Assembly (NCBI GenBank): GCA_942492825.1
Contig: OW818635.1
Location: forward strand, 806,001-870,000
Direction of reading: 5' to 3'
DNA: 64,000 nt
Source: GWE2-51-13 sp942492825
GTDB lineage: Bacteria; Bacillota_I; Bacilli_A; Erysipelotrichales; Erysipelotrichaceae
Position numbers and translations under genes: made by a program. A model generated the notes under the pieces. That model was not told where the DNA came from, made no database searches, and saw only the letters and a program-made list of their open reading frames with translations. The stretch's first letter is position 1. The number at the start of each line of letters is the position of its first letter. This document shows positions 8,610 to 16,155 of the stretch, one piece after another.

Positions 8610-9299
8610 TTATTTTGTTTCTTCATCCATAACCGTTCTCAAAATCACTTCATAATCGTAAATCCCCTCGAAATGTTGGTGCGGAAGCAGCGTTAGACTA
8701 TCGGATCCGTTTGGATCGCGTAACACCCGTTCCAACATTCCCAAATCCCCTTCCACTTCCACATAGTAACCGGGTTCGCGTTTGGCGATCATCTCATCCT
8801 CGCCTTCCAGTCCGAACTTGATGTAGGTCACCGGTTTCGTATTTTTGATATAGAGCATTTCAAACACATAGTCCGCGTTGTCTTCGCCATATTCTTGCGC
8901 GATCTTATGATACTCCGGCGATGTCCGTGCGAAGTATTCTTCCTCACGATCACCGTAGGAAAGGCAATGGTAGCGTTTGTTGGGCTTGTTTTCGAAACGT
9001 TGTCTGTATTTCAAGTTCGACCCCAATAACACCGCCCCGCAATCGTGGACGCGGATCACACGCAGTGGGATCGATCGTGCCTTCAAAGGCAGAATCGCGT
9101 TTCCGCACAATCCATATAGCAAGAGGATTTCCGAAGCATCTTCGATCGCATCGATCTTCGCTTGAAGATTTTCCGCTAATCGTTCGGGATGGTCGTGCTG
9201 CTTCACTTCCAGATAATCGATTTCTTCACGCGGCAACGTTTGAAACAGTCGTTCCAAATACGGTCGAAACACTTCGCAGGCGATGATTTTTCGAGACAT
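8610..9299 (-). CDS. DUF1638-type protein linked to corrinoid metabolism
   Basis: A 229-residue soluble protein. Recognisable family features are LLYGLCGNAI near residue 60-70, HDCGAVLLGS about 84-93 and scattered Cys/His residues that could bind metal or cofactor (C8, C65, H84, C86). I match it to DUF1638 from memory; members are often encoded beside corrinoid methyltransferase genes but have no settled function. It sits between the corrinoid protein and the CobW-like GTPase with a GGAGG site, firmly inside the operon. Cofactor handling for the methyltransferase system is an inference from context. Confidence 0.68.
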   Translation of the reverse strand: MSRKIIACEVFRPYLERLFQTLPREEIDYLEVKQHDHPERLAENLQAKIDAIEDASEILLLYGLCGNAILPLKARSIPLRVIRVHDCGAVLLGSNLKYRQRFENKPNKRYHCLSYGDREEEYFARTSPEYHKIAQEYGEDNADYVFEMLYIKNTKPVTYIKFGLEGEDEMIAKREPGYYVEVEGDLGMLERVLRDPNGSDSLTLLPHQHFEGIYDYEVILRTVMDEETK

Positions 9300-9300
9300 T

Positions 9301-10200
9301 TCAAATCCTCCTAAATTCGGTAAGATAACATCCGAGAATTCCCAAAAGCGTTGTGGCGGAAGTCATCGCGGAAGAGTAAAGCAAGACCAAGGTGCCATCA
9401 GCATTTTCTTGTTTTTCCAACATGATTTGACCGGATGCGATCTGGACGCGGAACGCGTCGTTTTGCGTTTTGACAGTGCCTTTGGCACGCAAAACGAGAG
9501 GTGCGACGTGATTCAAGAATGAAACGATCGAAGCTTCATCCTTCCAAACCCCACACAACACGGATACTTGCGAAGCTGAAATATCCTTCCCAGAAGACTT
9601 CGGATAACGTTGATCGATCGCAACCGTATGAAACAACAGTTTTGAAGGATCTACCTTTGCGAAGCTTGTGGGATAACGCGGGGCGACATCGTTGATTGAC
9701 GCAACGCGTTGACTCAATCGCTCCATATCCGTTTGTGACGTACGATCGCTCTGATTCAACAAGATCACATCCGCCGTCGCCACCTGCTTCTTCAACATCG
9801 CCATGGCATCTACCAATTTCAGAAACGTCGAGGCTTCGAGCACCGAAATCGCACACACCTCGATCAATGTTTGATCTGCTTTTTTTAGTGCTTGGCAAAT
9901 CAAGGCATCCATGCCGCTCGGATCGGCGAAACCGCTGGACTCGATCAGAATTAGATCGAAAGGTTCGCTCAAACGCTGACTGAGTACACTCACGAACTCT
10001 TCGGACTTACAAGTGCAGAAGATCGAACCATGTTGAATCGAAGCGACCGATAACGATGAATCAAACAACTCCGTATCGACATTCGCTTGACCGAATTCGT
10101 TGAGGATCACGGCGATGTTTCCATCGATCTGGGCAAGAAACGATTGGATAAAGGTTGTTTTTCCGCTCCCCAGAAAGCCGTTGACTACAATCAACTTCAT
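9301..10200 (-). CDS. CobW/G3E-family GTPase, putative metal or cofactor chaperone
   Basis: A 299-residue P-loop GTPase of the CobW/COG0523 group. GFLGSGKTT (8-16) is the Walker A, LNEFGQANVD the switch region, ESSGFADP (about 86-93) the Walker B-like motif, and LNQSD the base-recognition motif. The metal-binding CxCC of typical members is altered to FCTCKS, with two Cys kept. The C-terminal CobW_C domain is short. It lies between the fused URO-D/thioredoxin gene and the DUF1638 gene. Family members deliver zinc, cobalt or related cofactors; here zinc to the methyltransferases or cobalamin loading are both plausible. Confidence 0.82.
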   Translation of the reverse strand: MKLIVVNGFLGSGKTTFIQSFLAQIDGNIAVILNEFGQANVDTELFDSSLSVASIQHGSIFCTCKSEEFVSVLSQRLSEPFDLILIESSGFADPSGMDALICQALKKADQTLIEVCAISVLEASTFLKLVDAMAMLKKQVATADVILLNQSDRTSQTDMERLSQRVASINDVAPRYPTSFAKVDPSKLLFHTVAIDQRYPKSSGKDISASQVSVLCGVWKDEASIVSFLNHVAPLVLRAKGTVKTQNDAFRVQIASGQIMLEKQENADGTLVLLYSSAMTSATTLLGILGCYLTEFRRI

Positions 10201-10203
10201 GCC

Positions 10204-11559
10204 TTACATCACTTTTCGGATCGCTTCGATCAATTCGTTTTGATTGGGAATCAACGAGGAATACAAGAGTTGACCATTCAGATACAACGAAGGCAAGTTT
10301 TTGACCTTCATCTCCATACAGCGTTTGATGTTTTCCTTCACCGTGAACTTATATTCAACCAAATCGAAGACGTCGCCCATTTCATGTGATGCGCTTTGCG
10401 CCATCGACATCATGTACCCGCAGGCCGCGCAACTTTGCGAGTCCAGCGTAAACACTTCGACCAAGGGACGCACCAAATGAGAGTATTCCGGTAGGGTAAC
10501 ATTGATATCGGATAGGTCCAACGACGAATCATACCCCTCCAACATCCCCCTTGCTTGATCGGGTTGATGGATCGCAAACGAGGCGGCGATGACGTTTTCC
10601 GGGGGTGTAGCATAGGGCATATCGCAGCCGGGGCTGACGATCAAGTTCTGTGTGCCGCAAGCATCGACGATGTTTAAAACCGCTTGCATGTTGGCTTGTT
10701 GGGAGCCGTGCAACATCGTGACGGTCAACTGAATGTTGCCTCCGATGGTGACGTTATGCTTGTCGCAGATTTGTTTTGCGGCCTTGATATCGATGTTTTC
10801 GTCGATCGAAATGTTATCGGGAGCACACAGACACATCGCTTCGATGTTGCGGGTCGCATCTCCGCAGACAAAGAACGAAGAGAAGGTATCTTGATTGCGT
10901 AGATCGGTGAAGATCGATGTGTAGGGATCATGGAGGAATTCCGTGAAATGTTCTTCGGAAATTTGCGATACCAGGGGATCGACTACGGCGATGACATCCA
11001 TGCCGGCGGCGATATAAAGCGACGCCATGCGACGAGCGACCTGTGCGCAATAGTCCAATAACCCATTCACGAATTCCGGATCGTCATACATATCCAAGAA
11101 CAGATCGGTACCGCGTAAATGTGAAGCCAGGGTAAAGGGACCGGTAATCAACCCGTATAAAGCAGTCGAAGACCCGATGCTTGCTTTCATTTCGCGCATG
11201 ACTTGTAAAATCATCGGTAAGCGACCGTCCTGTTCTTCGGGCAAGGTACACGCGCACGGGATTTTCTTATCGGCAGCCAAAGGATGGGTCGAAACCATCG
11301 GCGGACTGTCGTTGACCCAAGCCAATTGACATCCGAGGATCTCGGCTTCGATTTGGAGATCAAATACGACCGGCATTCCGTCAGGAGCGTAGGTTTGGTG
11401 GACTTCATGAAGACTTTCGATCAGTTTACCGGCATCTTGTAGTACTTCTTTGGCTGAATACCCCTTCAAAAATCCGGCATGCACCCCGCAAAACGGCACC
11501 CAAGGCGCGCGTTCTACCGGTTGGTGGCGTAAGGCTTGAAATACGAGTTCTTTTCCCAT
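10204..11559 (-). CDS. URO-D/MtaA-like methyltransferase fused to a thioredoxin-like domain
   Basis: A 451-residue protein. Residues about 1-350 form a URO-D/MtaA domain: PFTLASHLRGTDLFLD and the C-terminal GCDMPYATPPENV (C312) are typical. The HxC zinc motif is degenerate: VCGD at about 231-234 has Val in place of His. Residues about 355-451 look like a separate thioredoxin/glutaredoxin fold with a redox CxxC (C377-A-A-C380) and a cis-Pro segment NLPSLYLNG. URO-D methyltransferases usually end near residue 340-370, so the extension is real extra sequence. The ATG at 11559 has GGGAGA upstream. The fused disulfide domain could supply or protect a thiol acceptor; that role is inference. Confidence 0.8.
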   Translation of the reverse strand: MGKELVFQALRHQPVERAPWVPFCGVHAGFLKGYSAKEVLQDAGKLIESLHEVHQTYAPDGMPVVFDLQIEAEILGCQLAWVNDSPPMVSTHPLAADKKIPCACTLPEEQDGRLPMILQVMREMKASIGSSTALYGLITGPFTLASHLRGTDLFLDMYDDPEFVNGLLDYCAQVARRMASLYIAAGMDVIAVVDPLVSQISEEHFTEFLHDPYTSIFTDLRNQDTFSSFFVCGDATRNIEAMCLCAPDNISIDENIDIKAAKQICDKHNVTIGGNIQLTVTMLHGSQQANMQAVLNIVDACGTQNLIVSPGCDMPYATPPENVIAASFAIHQPDQARGMLEGYDSSLDLSDINVTLPEYSHLVRPLVEVFTLDSQSCAACGYMMSMAQSASHEMGDVFDLVEYKFTVKENIKRCMEMKVKNLPSLYLNGQLLYSSLIPNQNELIEAIRKVM

Positions 11560-11587
11560 GGTGTTCTCCCGCGACGATGCGCTTTCA

Positions 11588-12148
11588 TTATTCGAGGTTG
11601 GCGTGGTTTTTAAACATTTCCGGTCCGGTCAATCCTTCGCGGTCCATGATTAACATGATGACCATATCCAAATAAAGCAACATCGATTGTTCGAACAAAT
11701 TCCCCATCGGTTGGATGGTAGACACGCTGGTCGTGGCGTCGGTCTTGGGGGATGGCGCATCGATGGTGACGCAGACATCCGATAGCTTTGCGATCGTCGA
11801 ATTCGGGTCGATCGTAACCAAAGCGATTTTCGCTTGTAAGGCTTTGGCTTTCTGCGCCATTGATGTCAAACTCTTCGTTTCGCCCGATCCCGAACACACA
11901 ATCAATAAATCATTCGATTTCAAATTCGGAGTAACGGTTTCCCCGGCCATATAGACTTTCTTGCCGGCATGCATCAGCCGCATGGCGAAGGCACGGGCCA
12001 TAAATCCGCTACGTCCGGCCCCGCACACAAAGATCGTATCCACATGTTCGATCAAATCGACCAGTTTTTCGGTTTGTTCGGTCGAAATCCGATGTAGGGT
12101 TTGGTGGAGTTCGTTAACGATCGAATCGGTATAACGTCGTAAGTTCAT
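11588..12148 (-). CDS. hxlB: 6-phospho-3-hexuloisomerase (PHI)
   Basis: A 186-residue single SIS-domain protein that converts hexulose-6-phosphate (arabino-3-hexulose) to fructose-6-phosphate in the ribulose monophosphate (RuMP) pathway. CGAGRSGFMARAF and AGETVTPNL, then VCSGSGETKS, are the PHI-type sugar-phosphate binding loops, and the length is right for the family. It directly follows the HPS gene (1-base gap), the standard partner. Together they fix formaldehyde onto ribulose-5-phosphate, or run backwards to make pentose phosphate. Confidence 0.92.
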   Translation of the reverse strand: MNLRRYTDSIVNELHQTLHRISTEQTEKLVDLIEHVDTIFVCGAGRSGFMARAFAMRLMHAGKKVYMAGETVTPNLKSNDLLIVCSGSGETKSLTSMAQKAKALQAKIALVTIDPNSTIAKLSDVCVTIDAPSPKTDATTSVSTIQPMGNLFEQSMLLYLDMVIMLIMDREGLTGPEMFKNHANLE

Positions 12149-12149
12149 A

Positions 12150-12773
12150 TCACATCCTCGCTTTCAACGCTTTTGCTGCCGCTTTCGGATCCGGTTGATT
12201 GGTGATTCCGCCACCGACCACGATGATGCCCGGATTCAAGGACGCGATCGCATCGAAGGTCGCCAATTTGACTCCGCCGGCTACACCGGCTTGGGCATGT
12301 TGGAGGACATCCAAAATCATTTCCAGTTCAGCCAAAGGATCCTGACCGCTGGATTGTAGATCGAAGGCCGTATGGACGCAGACATAATCCACACCCAAGC
12401 GATCAACTTCGATCGCGCGTTGGCGGACATCCGGTACGTCGATCAAATCGACCATGACTTTTCGTTTGAAGGTACGGGCGGCTTTGACGACACCCGCGAT
12501 GGTCGTATCATGACTGCACCCCAACACCGTGACGATATCCGCGCCGGCTTCGAAACATTGACTGGCTTCATATTCGCCCGCATCCATGATTTTCGCATCG
12601 GCTAACACTTCTTTTTCGGGAAAGCGACTCTTCATCTCGCGTACCGCCCAAAGACCGTATTCCAGTAAGACCGGCGTTCCGATTTCGACGATATCGATCT
12701 CTTCCTTCAATTTATCCATCAGATTTAAGCATTGTGTCAACGTCAACGTATCCAAGGCGAGCTGCAGTTTCAT
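12150..12773 (-). CDS. hxlA: 3-hexulose-6-phosphate synthase (HPS)
   Basis: A 207-residue TIM-barrel enzyme of the OMP decarboxylase suprafamily that condenses formaldehyde with ribulose-5-phosphate. LALDTLT at the N-terminus, EIGTPVLLEYG, the catalytic DxKxxD in ADAKIMDAG, the GCSHDTTI segment and AGGVK/VVGGGI phosphate-binding loops are all present. The start is the ATG at 12773 behind AAGGAGATC; it overlaps the regulator stop by 4 bases (ATGA). Position as the first enzyme gene after the regulator suggests that C1 capture is central to the operon. Confidence 0.93.
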   Translation of the reverse strand: MKLQLALDTLTLTQCLNLMDKLKEEIDIVEIGTPVLLEYGLWAVREMKSRFPEKEVLADAKIMDAGEYEASQCFEAGADIVTVLGCSHDTTIAGVVKAARTFKRKVMVDLIDVPDVRQRAIEVDRLGVDYVCVHTAFDLQSSGQDPLAELEMILDVLQHAQAGVAGGVKLATFDAIASLNPGIIVVGGGITNQPDPKAAAKALKARM

Positions 12774-13540
12774 GGGTTGATCTCCTTTGTGAATTTCCAT
12801 TCGCGTACGTTTTCGATCGTTTTCGCTTCGTCTTTGCCCGATGCGGTGGTGATCAAGAGGTCGAAGTCTTTGAATTTACCATAGGTATAGGTCCCGGTAA
12901 CATCAAACTTACTTTCGTCAAAAATCAGAATCTTGGTATCGCTGCGTTTCAATACTTCCTTCTTGATCAAACTCTCTTCATACGAGAAAGTCGTCGGTCC
13001 GCGTTGGTTCTTGAATCCATCCGTTCCCATGATCGCCAAATCGAAGTGCAAGTCCATGATTTGATCGATCGCAAACCGTCCGACCAAGGATTCCGAACTG
13101 CGTTGCACTTTTCCGCCCAACAAGATGACTTCGTGTTGGGATGGAATAAGGATACTGGCGGCGGCTAAGGAATTGGTGAAGACAGTCAGCTCTTCGCGTT
13201 GCCAAAGAAGGCGTGCGACTTCCAAGGCGGTACTGCCGGGATCTAAGAAAAGTTTGCATTTCTCGGGAATCAATTCGAGAGCGAGTTTGGCGATTTGTTG
13301 CTTTTGTTCGGTTTTCTCGACCGCCTTGACGCCGACCGGTTTTTCATGGTACGGACCGCTTAACAGCGCTTCCCCGTGACCCTTGATCAACAAGCCTTTC
13401 TCTTGTAAATATTCCAAGTCTTTGCGGACGGTTTCGGTGCTTACACCAAAAATCTCGGCCAATTCCTTGACCGTCGCCTTTCCGTCCTGAATGATCCGAT
13501 TCGCCATACCTTTACGTCGGTTGAGTTGCTCGTTTCCCAC
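12770..13540 (-). CDS. DeoR-family transcriptional regulator of the C1/GRE operon
   Basis: A 256-residue regulator starting at a GTG (13540) with GGAGG seven bases upstream. Residues about 10-60 form the N-terminal winged helix (TVKELAEIFGVSTETVRKDL), and the rest is a DeoR sugar-phosphate sensor domain (DPGSTALEVARLL, VILLGGKV, GTDGF, DESKF). The family usually responds to a phosphorylated sugar. As the first gene of the operon, with repeats in its own promoter, it probably autoregulates and senses a pathway phosphoester such as a hexulose or deoxyribose phosphate; the effector is inferred. Confidence 0.88.
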   Translation of the reverse strand: MGNEQLNRRKGMANRIIQDGKATVKELAEIFGVSTETVRKDLEYLQEKGLLIKGHGEALLSGPYHEKPVGVKAVEKTEQKQQIAKLALELIPEKCKLFLDPGSTALEVARLLWQREELTVFTNSLAAASILIPSQHEVILLGGKVQRSSESLVGRFAIDQIMDLHFDLAIMGTDGFKNQRGPTTFSYEESLIKKEVLKRSDTKILIFDESKFDVTGTYTYGKFKDFDLLITTASGKDEAKTIENVREWKFTKEINP

Positions 13541-13570
13541 GCATCGTCCTCCATATCCAATCACAACCAA

Positions 13571-13599
13571 ATTATAGACTTGGTTTTACTTGGTTTCAA
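13571..13599 (-). promoter_or_regulatory. Promoter of the C1/GRE operon with internal direct repeats
   Basis: Minus-strand TTGAAA (13594-13599) and TATAAT (13571-13576) are 17 bases apart. AAACCAAGT occurs twice at a 10-base period, starting at the end of the -35 box and filling the spacer, so both copies face the same side of the helix. This is a likely DeoR operator. Confidence 0.65.
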
Positions 13600-13639
13600 G
13601 TGTCGATTACAAGTATTTGCGAATTTTTGCGAGTTTATG

Positions 13640-13668
13640 TTCGAAACATTTCAAGAACCGATTATAAT
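13640..13668 (+). promoter_or_regulatory. Promoter for the 13702 gene pair
   Basis: TTCGAA (13640-13645) and TATAAT (13663-13668) with a 17-base spacer, 34 bases before the ATG at 13702. It diverges from the operon promoter at 13571-13599. Confidence 0.5.
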
Positions 13669-13701
13669 AGGAGTGAGGAAAACCGCACTCCGGGAGGGTT
13701 C

Positions 13702-14241
13702 ATGTCGAAAGTCAATATTTCCGAAGAAGAAGCGGCGTTACGGCGCTTCAATATCTTTAAAAACCGTAAGCGCCAACTTGTGTATATCCGCAAATGGCGC
13801 AAGAAAGCTTACGTGGTCAATCGCGACCATTTCCGTTTCATCCAGATTTACTCCTATCGTTTCTTCGCGGTCATCCTTGTCGTACTGTTTGTTTCGGTAT
13901 GGCTTGACTCTTGGCTCTATGCATTGGGTCTGGCATCACTCCTTTGGCTGATTGCGGAAGGCTTGTACGAATTCTTCTTCGTTCGTCACCTCAATAGCAC
14001 CAAGATGCCTGAAAAGGACGAGCAGATCGGATTTCTCGAGGGAGCGTTGGCGGAAGATCCGAAAGTCGTCAACATTAAAATGGTTTCGTTCTTCTTCATC
14101 GGAGCCGTCTCCTTGGCCGGGGCATTGATGGGAAGTTACCAGGGAATTTATCTGGTCGGGATGTTGGGAATCGCGGCGTATGGTTTCTACCAATGCGCGT
14201 TCTTCTTTTATGTCAACAAACAACGTAAGAAAGGAAAATAA
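13702..14241 (+). CDS. Unrecognised membrane protein, 179 aa
   Basis: I do not recognise the family. The ATG at 13702 has GGGAGGG four bases upstream. The N-terminal 50 residues are strongly basic (RKRQLVYIRKWRKKAYVV), followed by two hydrophobic segments at about 53-80, a charged loop (KMPEKDEQIGFLEG), and two further membrane segments at about 128-170; the C-terminus is KKGK. It is followed one base later by another unrecognised gene with a C-terminal membrane anchor, so the two likely form a bicistronic unit acting at the membrane. The terminator at 15034 closes the pair. Confidence 0.6.
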   Translation: MSKVNISEEEAALRRFNIFKNRKRQLVYIRKWRKKAYVVNRDHFRFIQIYSYRFFAVILVVLFVSVWLDSWLYALGLASLLWLIAEGLYEFFFVRHLNSTKMPEKDEQIGFLEGALAEDPKVVNIKMVSFFFIGAVSLAGALMGSYQGIYLVGMLGIAAYGFYQCAFFFYVNKQRKKGK

Positions 14242-14242
14242 C

Positions 14243-15025
14243 ATGAAAACATTTAAAGAGATGTATGATTTGATATCGACCTATACCGGATTGGATTTTG
14301 AGGAAGTGTATGTCGACGAACGTTATGTCAACGTACCCTACAAGAAAATCGAGGAGATTTTCGAAGAAAGCATCGAGGTTGCGAAATCGTTGACCAAAGA
14401 AGAAGCGACGAAACTGATCGTCCATCTTCTGAAGTCGACCGAAGCCAACGTGAAGAGCCGGTTCAATATCTTGTGCGACTTCCGTCCGGTATATGCGGAG
14501 TTGTCCTCCGCCAGCGCCGCTTCGTATCTAGAAAGTGTCAAAGGGTTACAGCAGGTCGATTTTGCGAGTTTGGTGACGACCGATCCGGCGAAGATTCAAG
14601 CGTTATTGAATAAAACCAAAGCCGTGGTCGCGCAGTTTATGACGACCCCGCGTACCGTCGTCGTTTATGACCGTAAACCGGACTATGTTCCCGATCCGAT
14701 TCAGACGACCGTTAGTCCGTCCAGAGTCATCGAGTTCGATCCGTTGACGAAGTCCGACGTGAAACAAGAAACGTGGATGTCGATTTTGAAGGAACATACC
14801 TTCGCGGAGTTGCCGACACAAGAAAGCTTTACATCATATCTTCGGGATCATCGGTTGGTGAAGGAATATATCAAGAACGAGCCGAAATCGAAGAATATGT
14901 ATAAGCGTAAGGGATTTGAGAAGACGTTTGCTTATATCAAAGAAACAAGACAAAGCAAAATGGTCGGATTACTTGTCGGCGGTTTAGCGATCGTCGGAAT
15001 CCTGCTTTATCTCTTATTCTCCTAA
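14243..15025 (+). CDS. Unrecognised protein with C-terminal membrane anchor, 260 aa
   Basis: No family recognised. The ATG at 14243 follows AAGGAA and lies one base after the stop of the previous gene. The body is soluble and acidic/helical. A low-complexity SSASAASYL stretch lies near residue 80, and a probable linker with PDPIQTTVSPS near residue 145. One hydrophobic helix at the extreme C-terminus (MVGLLVGGLAIVGILLYLLF) marks a tail-anchored protein with most of its mass in the cytoplasm. It probably partners with the membrane protein encoded just upstream. Confidence 0.6.
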   Translation: MKTFKEMYDLISTYTGLDFEEVYVDERYVNVPYKKIEEIFEESIEVAKSLTKEEATKLIVHLLKSTEANVKSRFNILCDFRPVYAELSSASAASYLESVKGLQQVDFASLVTTDPAKIQALLNKTKAVVAQFMTTPRTVVVYDRKPDYVPDPIQTTVSPSRVIEFDPLTKSDVKQETWMSILKEHTFAELPTQESFTSYLRDHRLVKEYIKNEPKSKNMYKRKGFEKTFAYIKETRQSKMVGLLVGGLAIVGILLYLLFS

Positions 15026-15033
15026 ATCAAGCG

Positions 15034-15063
15034 AAAGCGCCGTTAATCGGCGCTTTCTTTTTT
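15034..15063. terminator. Bidirectional terminator between convergent genes
   Basis: AAAGCGCCG (15034-15042) pairs with CGGCGCTTT (15048-15056) around TTAAT, followed by CTTTTTT on the plus strand. It serves the 14243 gene and possibly the response regulator ending at 15071. Confidence 0.8.
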
Positions 15064-15070
15064 ACTTGTT

Positions 15071-16132
15071 TTACTGAACCGGAATGAAGGTATCGTATTG
15101 CGAATCATCGATCTTATATCCATCGTTTCGAAAAAGGTCCAAACAGGCATGCACGACTTCAGGGTCATATAAGGTCGACGCATAGGTTTCAATTTCACCT
15201 AAAGCCGTTTCTTGACCTAACGAAGGTCGATACGGACGATGTGACAACATCGCTTCGACGACATCCGCAACCATTAAGATTTTGGACTCGACTTTCAGTT
15301 GATCACCGGTCAATCCTAAGGGATAACCGCTCCCGTTGAATCGTTCATGGTGTTGGTAGACCGCTTCGGCGATGATGGGCGGTAAGTCCGCGTTCTTCAA
15401 CATATCGTAGCCACCCTGCGAATGGGTTTTCAAGAGCATGTATTCGATATCGTTCAACTTCCCGGGTTTGGAAAGTATCTCGGCCGGAATGACGATCTTT
15501 CCGATGTCATGGATATATCCGATGACACGGATGGTCTCGATCGTATCGTTGTCCAACTGCATTTTCTTTGCGATTTCCGCCGAGAGATTACCGACTCTGC
15601 GTTGATGTCCGGCGGTATAGGGATCCCGAAACTCAACGACTTGCGAGAGCAGTTGAATGACACTGCGGGTGGATTTTTGAAGGGCAAGCGTCCGTTGGTG
15701 AACGGTTTTCTCCAAGCCTCGTTGATATTCTAAATTACGTAATTCAAGGACACGCTTTTCGTCGATCAACTGCTTGATTTTAAGGACATTGCGTACGGAT
15801 CGCAAAAAGTCATCCTTCTGGATCGGTTTGGTCAAGTAATCGCTAGCTCCGCTTTGGACCGCTTTGATGGCGGTTTCCACGGTCGGTTCCCCGGTCATGA
15901 TAATGATTTGGGTGTCCGCATTTATAATCCGAACACTTTCCATCAACTCGATCCCGGTCATCATCGGCATGATGATGTCCGTCACGATCACATCGTAATT
16001 GTTTGCGGCGACAAGTTCCAACGCTTCGCGCGCGTTGGATGCGGTGTCCGCAGTGTGGCCGTCATTGCGCAGAAACGAACTGAGGGTAATCTGCATCCCT
16101 TTTTCGTCATCCACGATCAGTATTTTTCCCAT
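15071..16132 (-). CDS. Response regulator with HD-GYP c-di-GMP phosphodiesterase domain
   Basis: A 353-residue protein. REC domain about 1-120 (ILIVDDEKG, phosphoacceptor Asp in VIVTDIIMP, KPI lysine), a coiled linker about 125-160, then an HD-GYP domain with HDIGK and HHERFNGSGYP, the signature of cyclic di-GMP hydrolases. The ATG at 16132 (GGAGG four bases upstream) is preferred over an upstream GTG at 16168. It follows the histidine kinase gene and is probably phosphorylated by it, linking an external signal to c-di-GMP breakdown. Confidence 0.9.
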   Translation of the reverse strand: MGKILIVDDEKGMQITLSSFLRNDGHTADTASNAREALELVAANNYDVIVTDIIMPMMTGIELMESVRIINADTQIIIMTGEPTVETAIKAVQSGASDYLTKPIQKDDFLRSVRNVLKIKQLIDEKRVLELRNLEYQRGLEKTVHQRTLALQKSTRSVIQLLSQVVEFRDPYTAGHQRRVGNLSAEIAKKMQLDNDTIETIRVIGYIHDIGKIVIPAEILSKPGKLNDIEYMLLKTHSQGGYDMLKNADLPPIIAEAVYQHHERFNGSGYPLGLTGDQLKVESKILMVADVVEAMLSHRPYRPSLGQETALGEIETYASTLYDPEVVHACLDLFRNDGYKIDDSQYDTFIPVQ

Positions 16133-16155
16133 AAATCCTCCGTTGGTCGTTTCGA

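Noticed and set aside
13541..13640. Cobalamin riboswitch ahead of the corrinoid operon
   Set aside because: The leader between the promoter and the GTG at 13540 is only about 25 bases, far too short for a B12 riboswitch.
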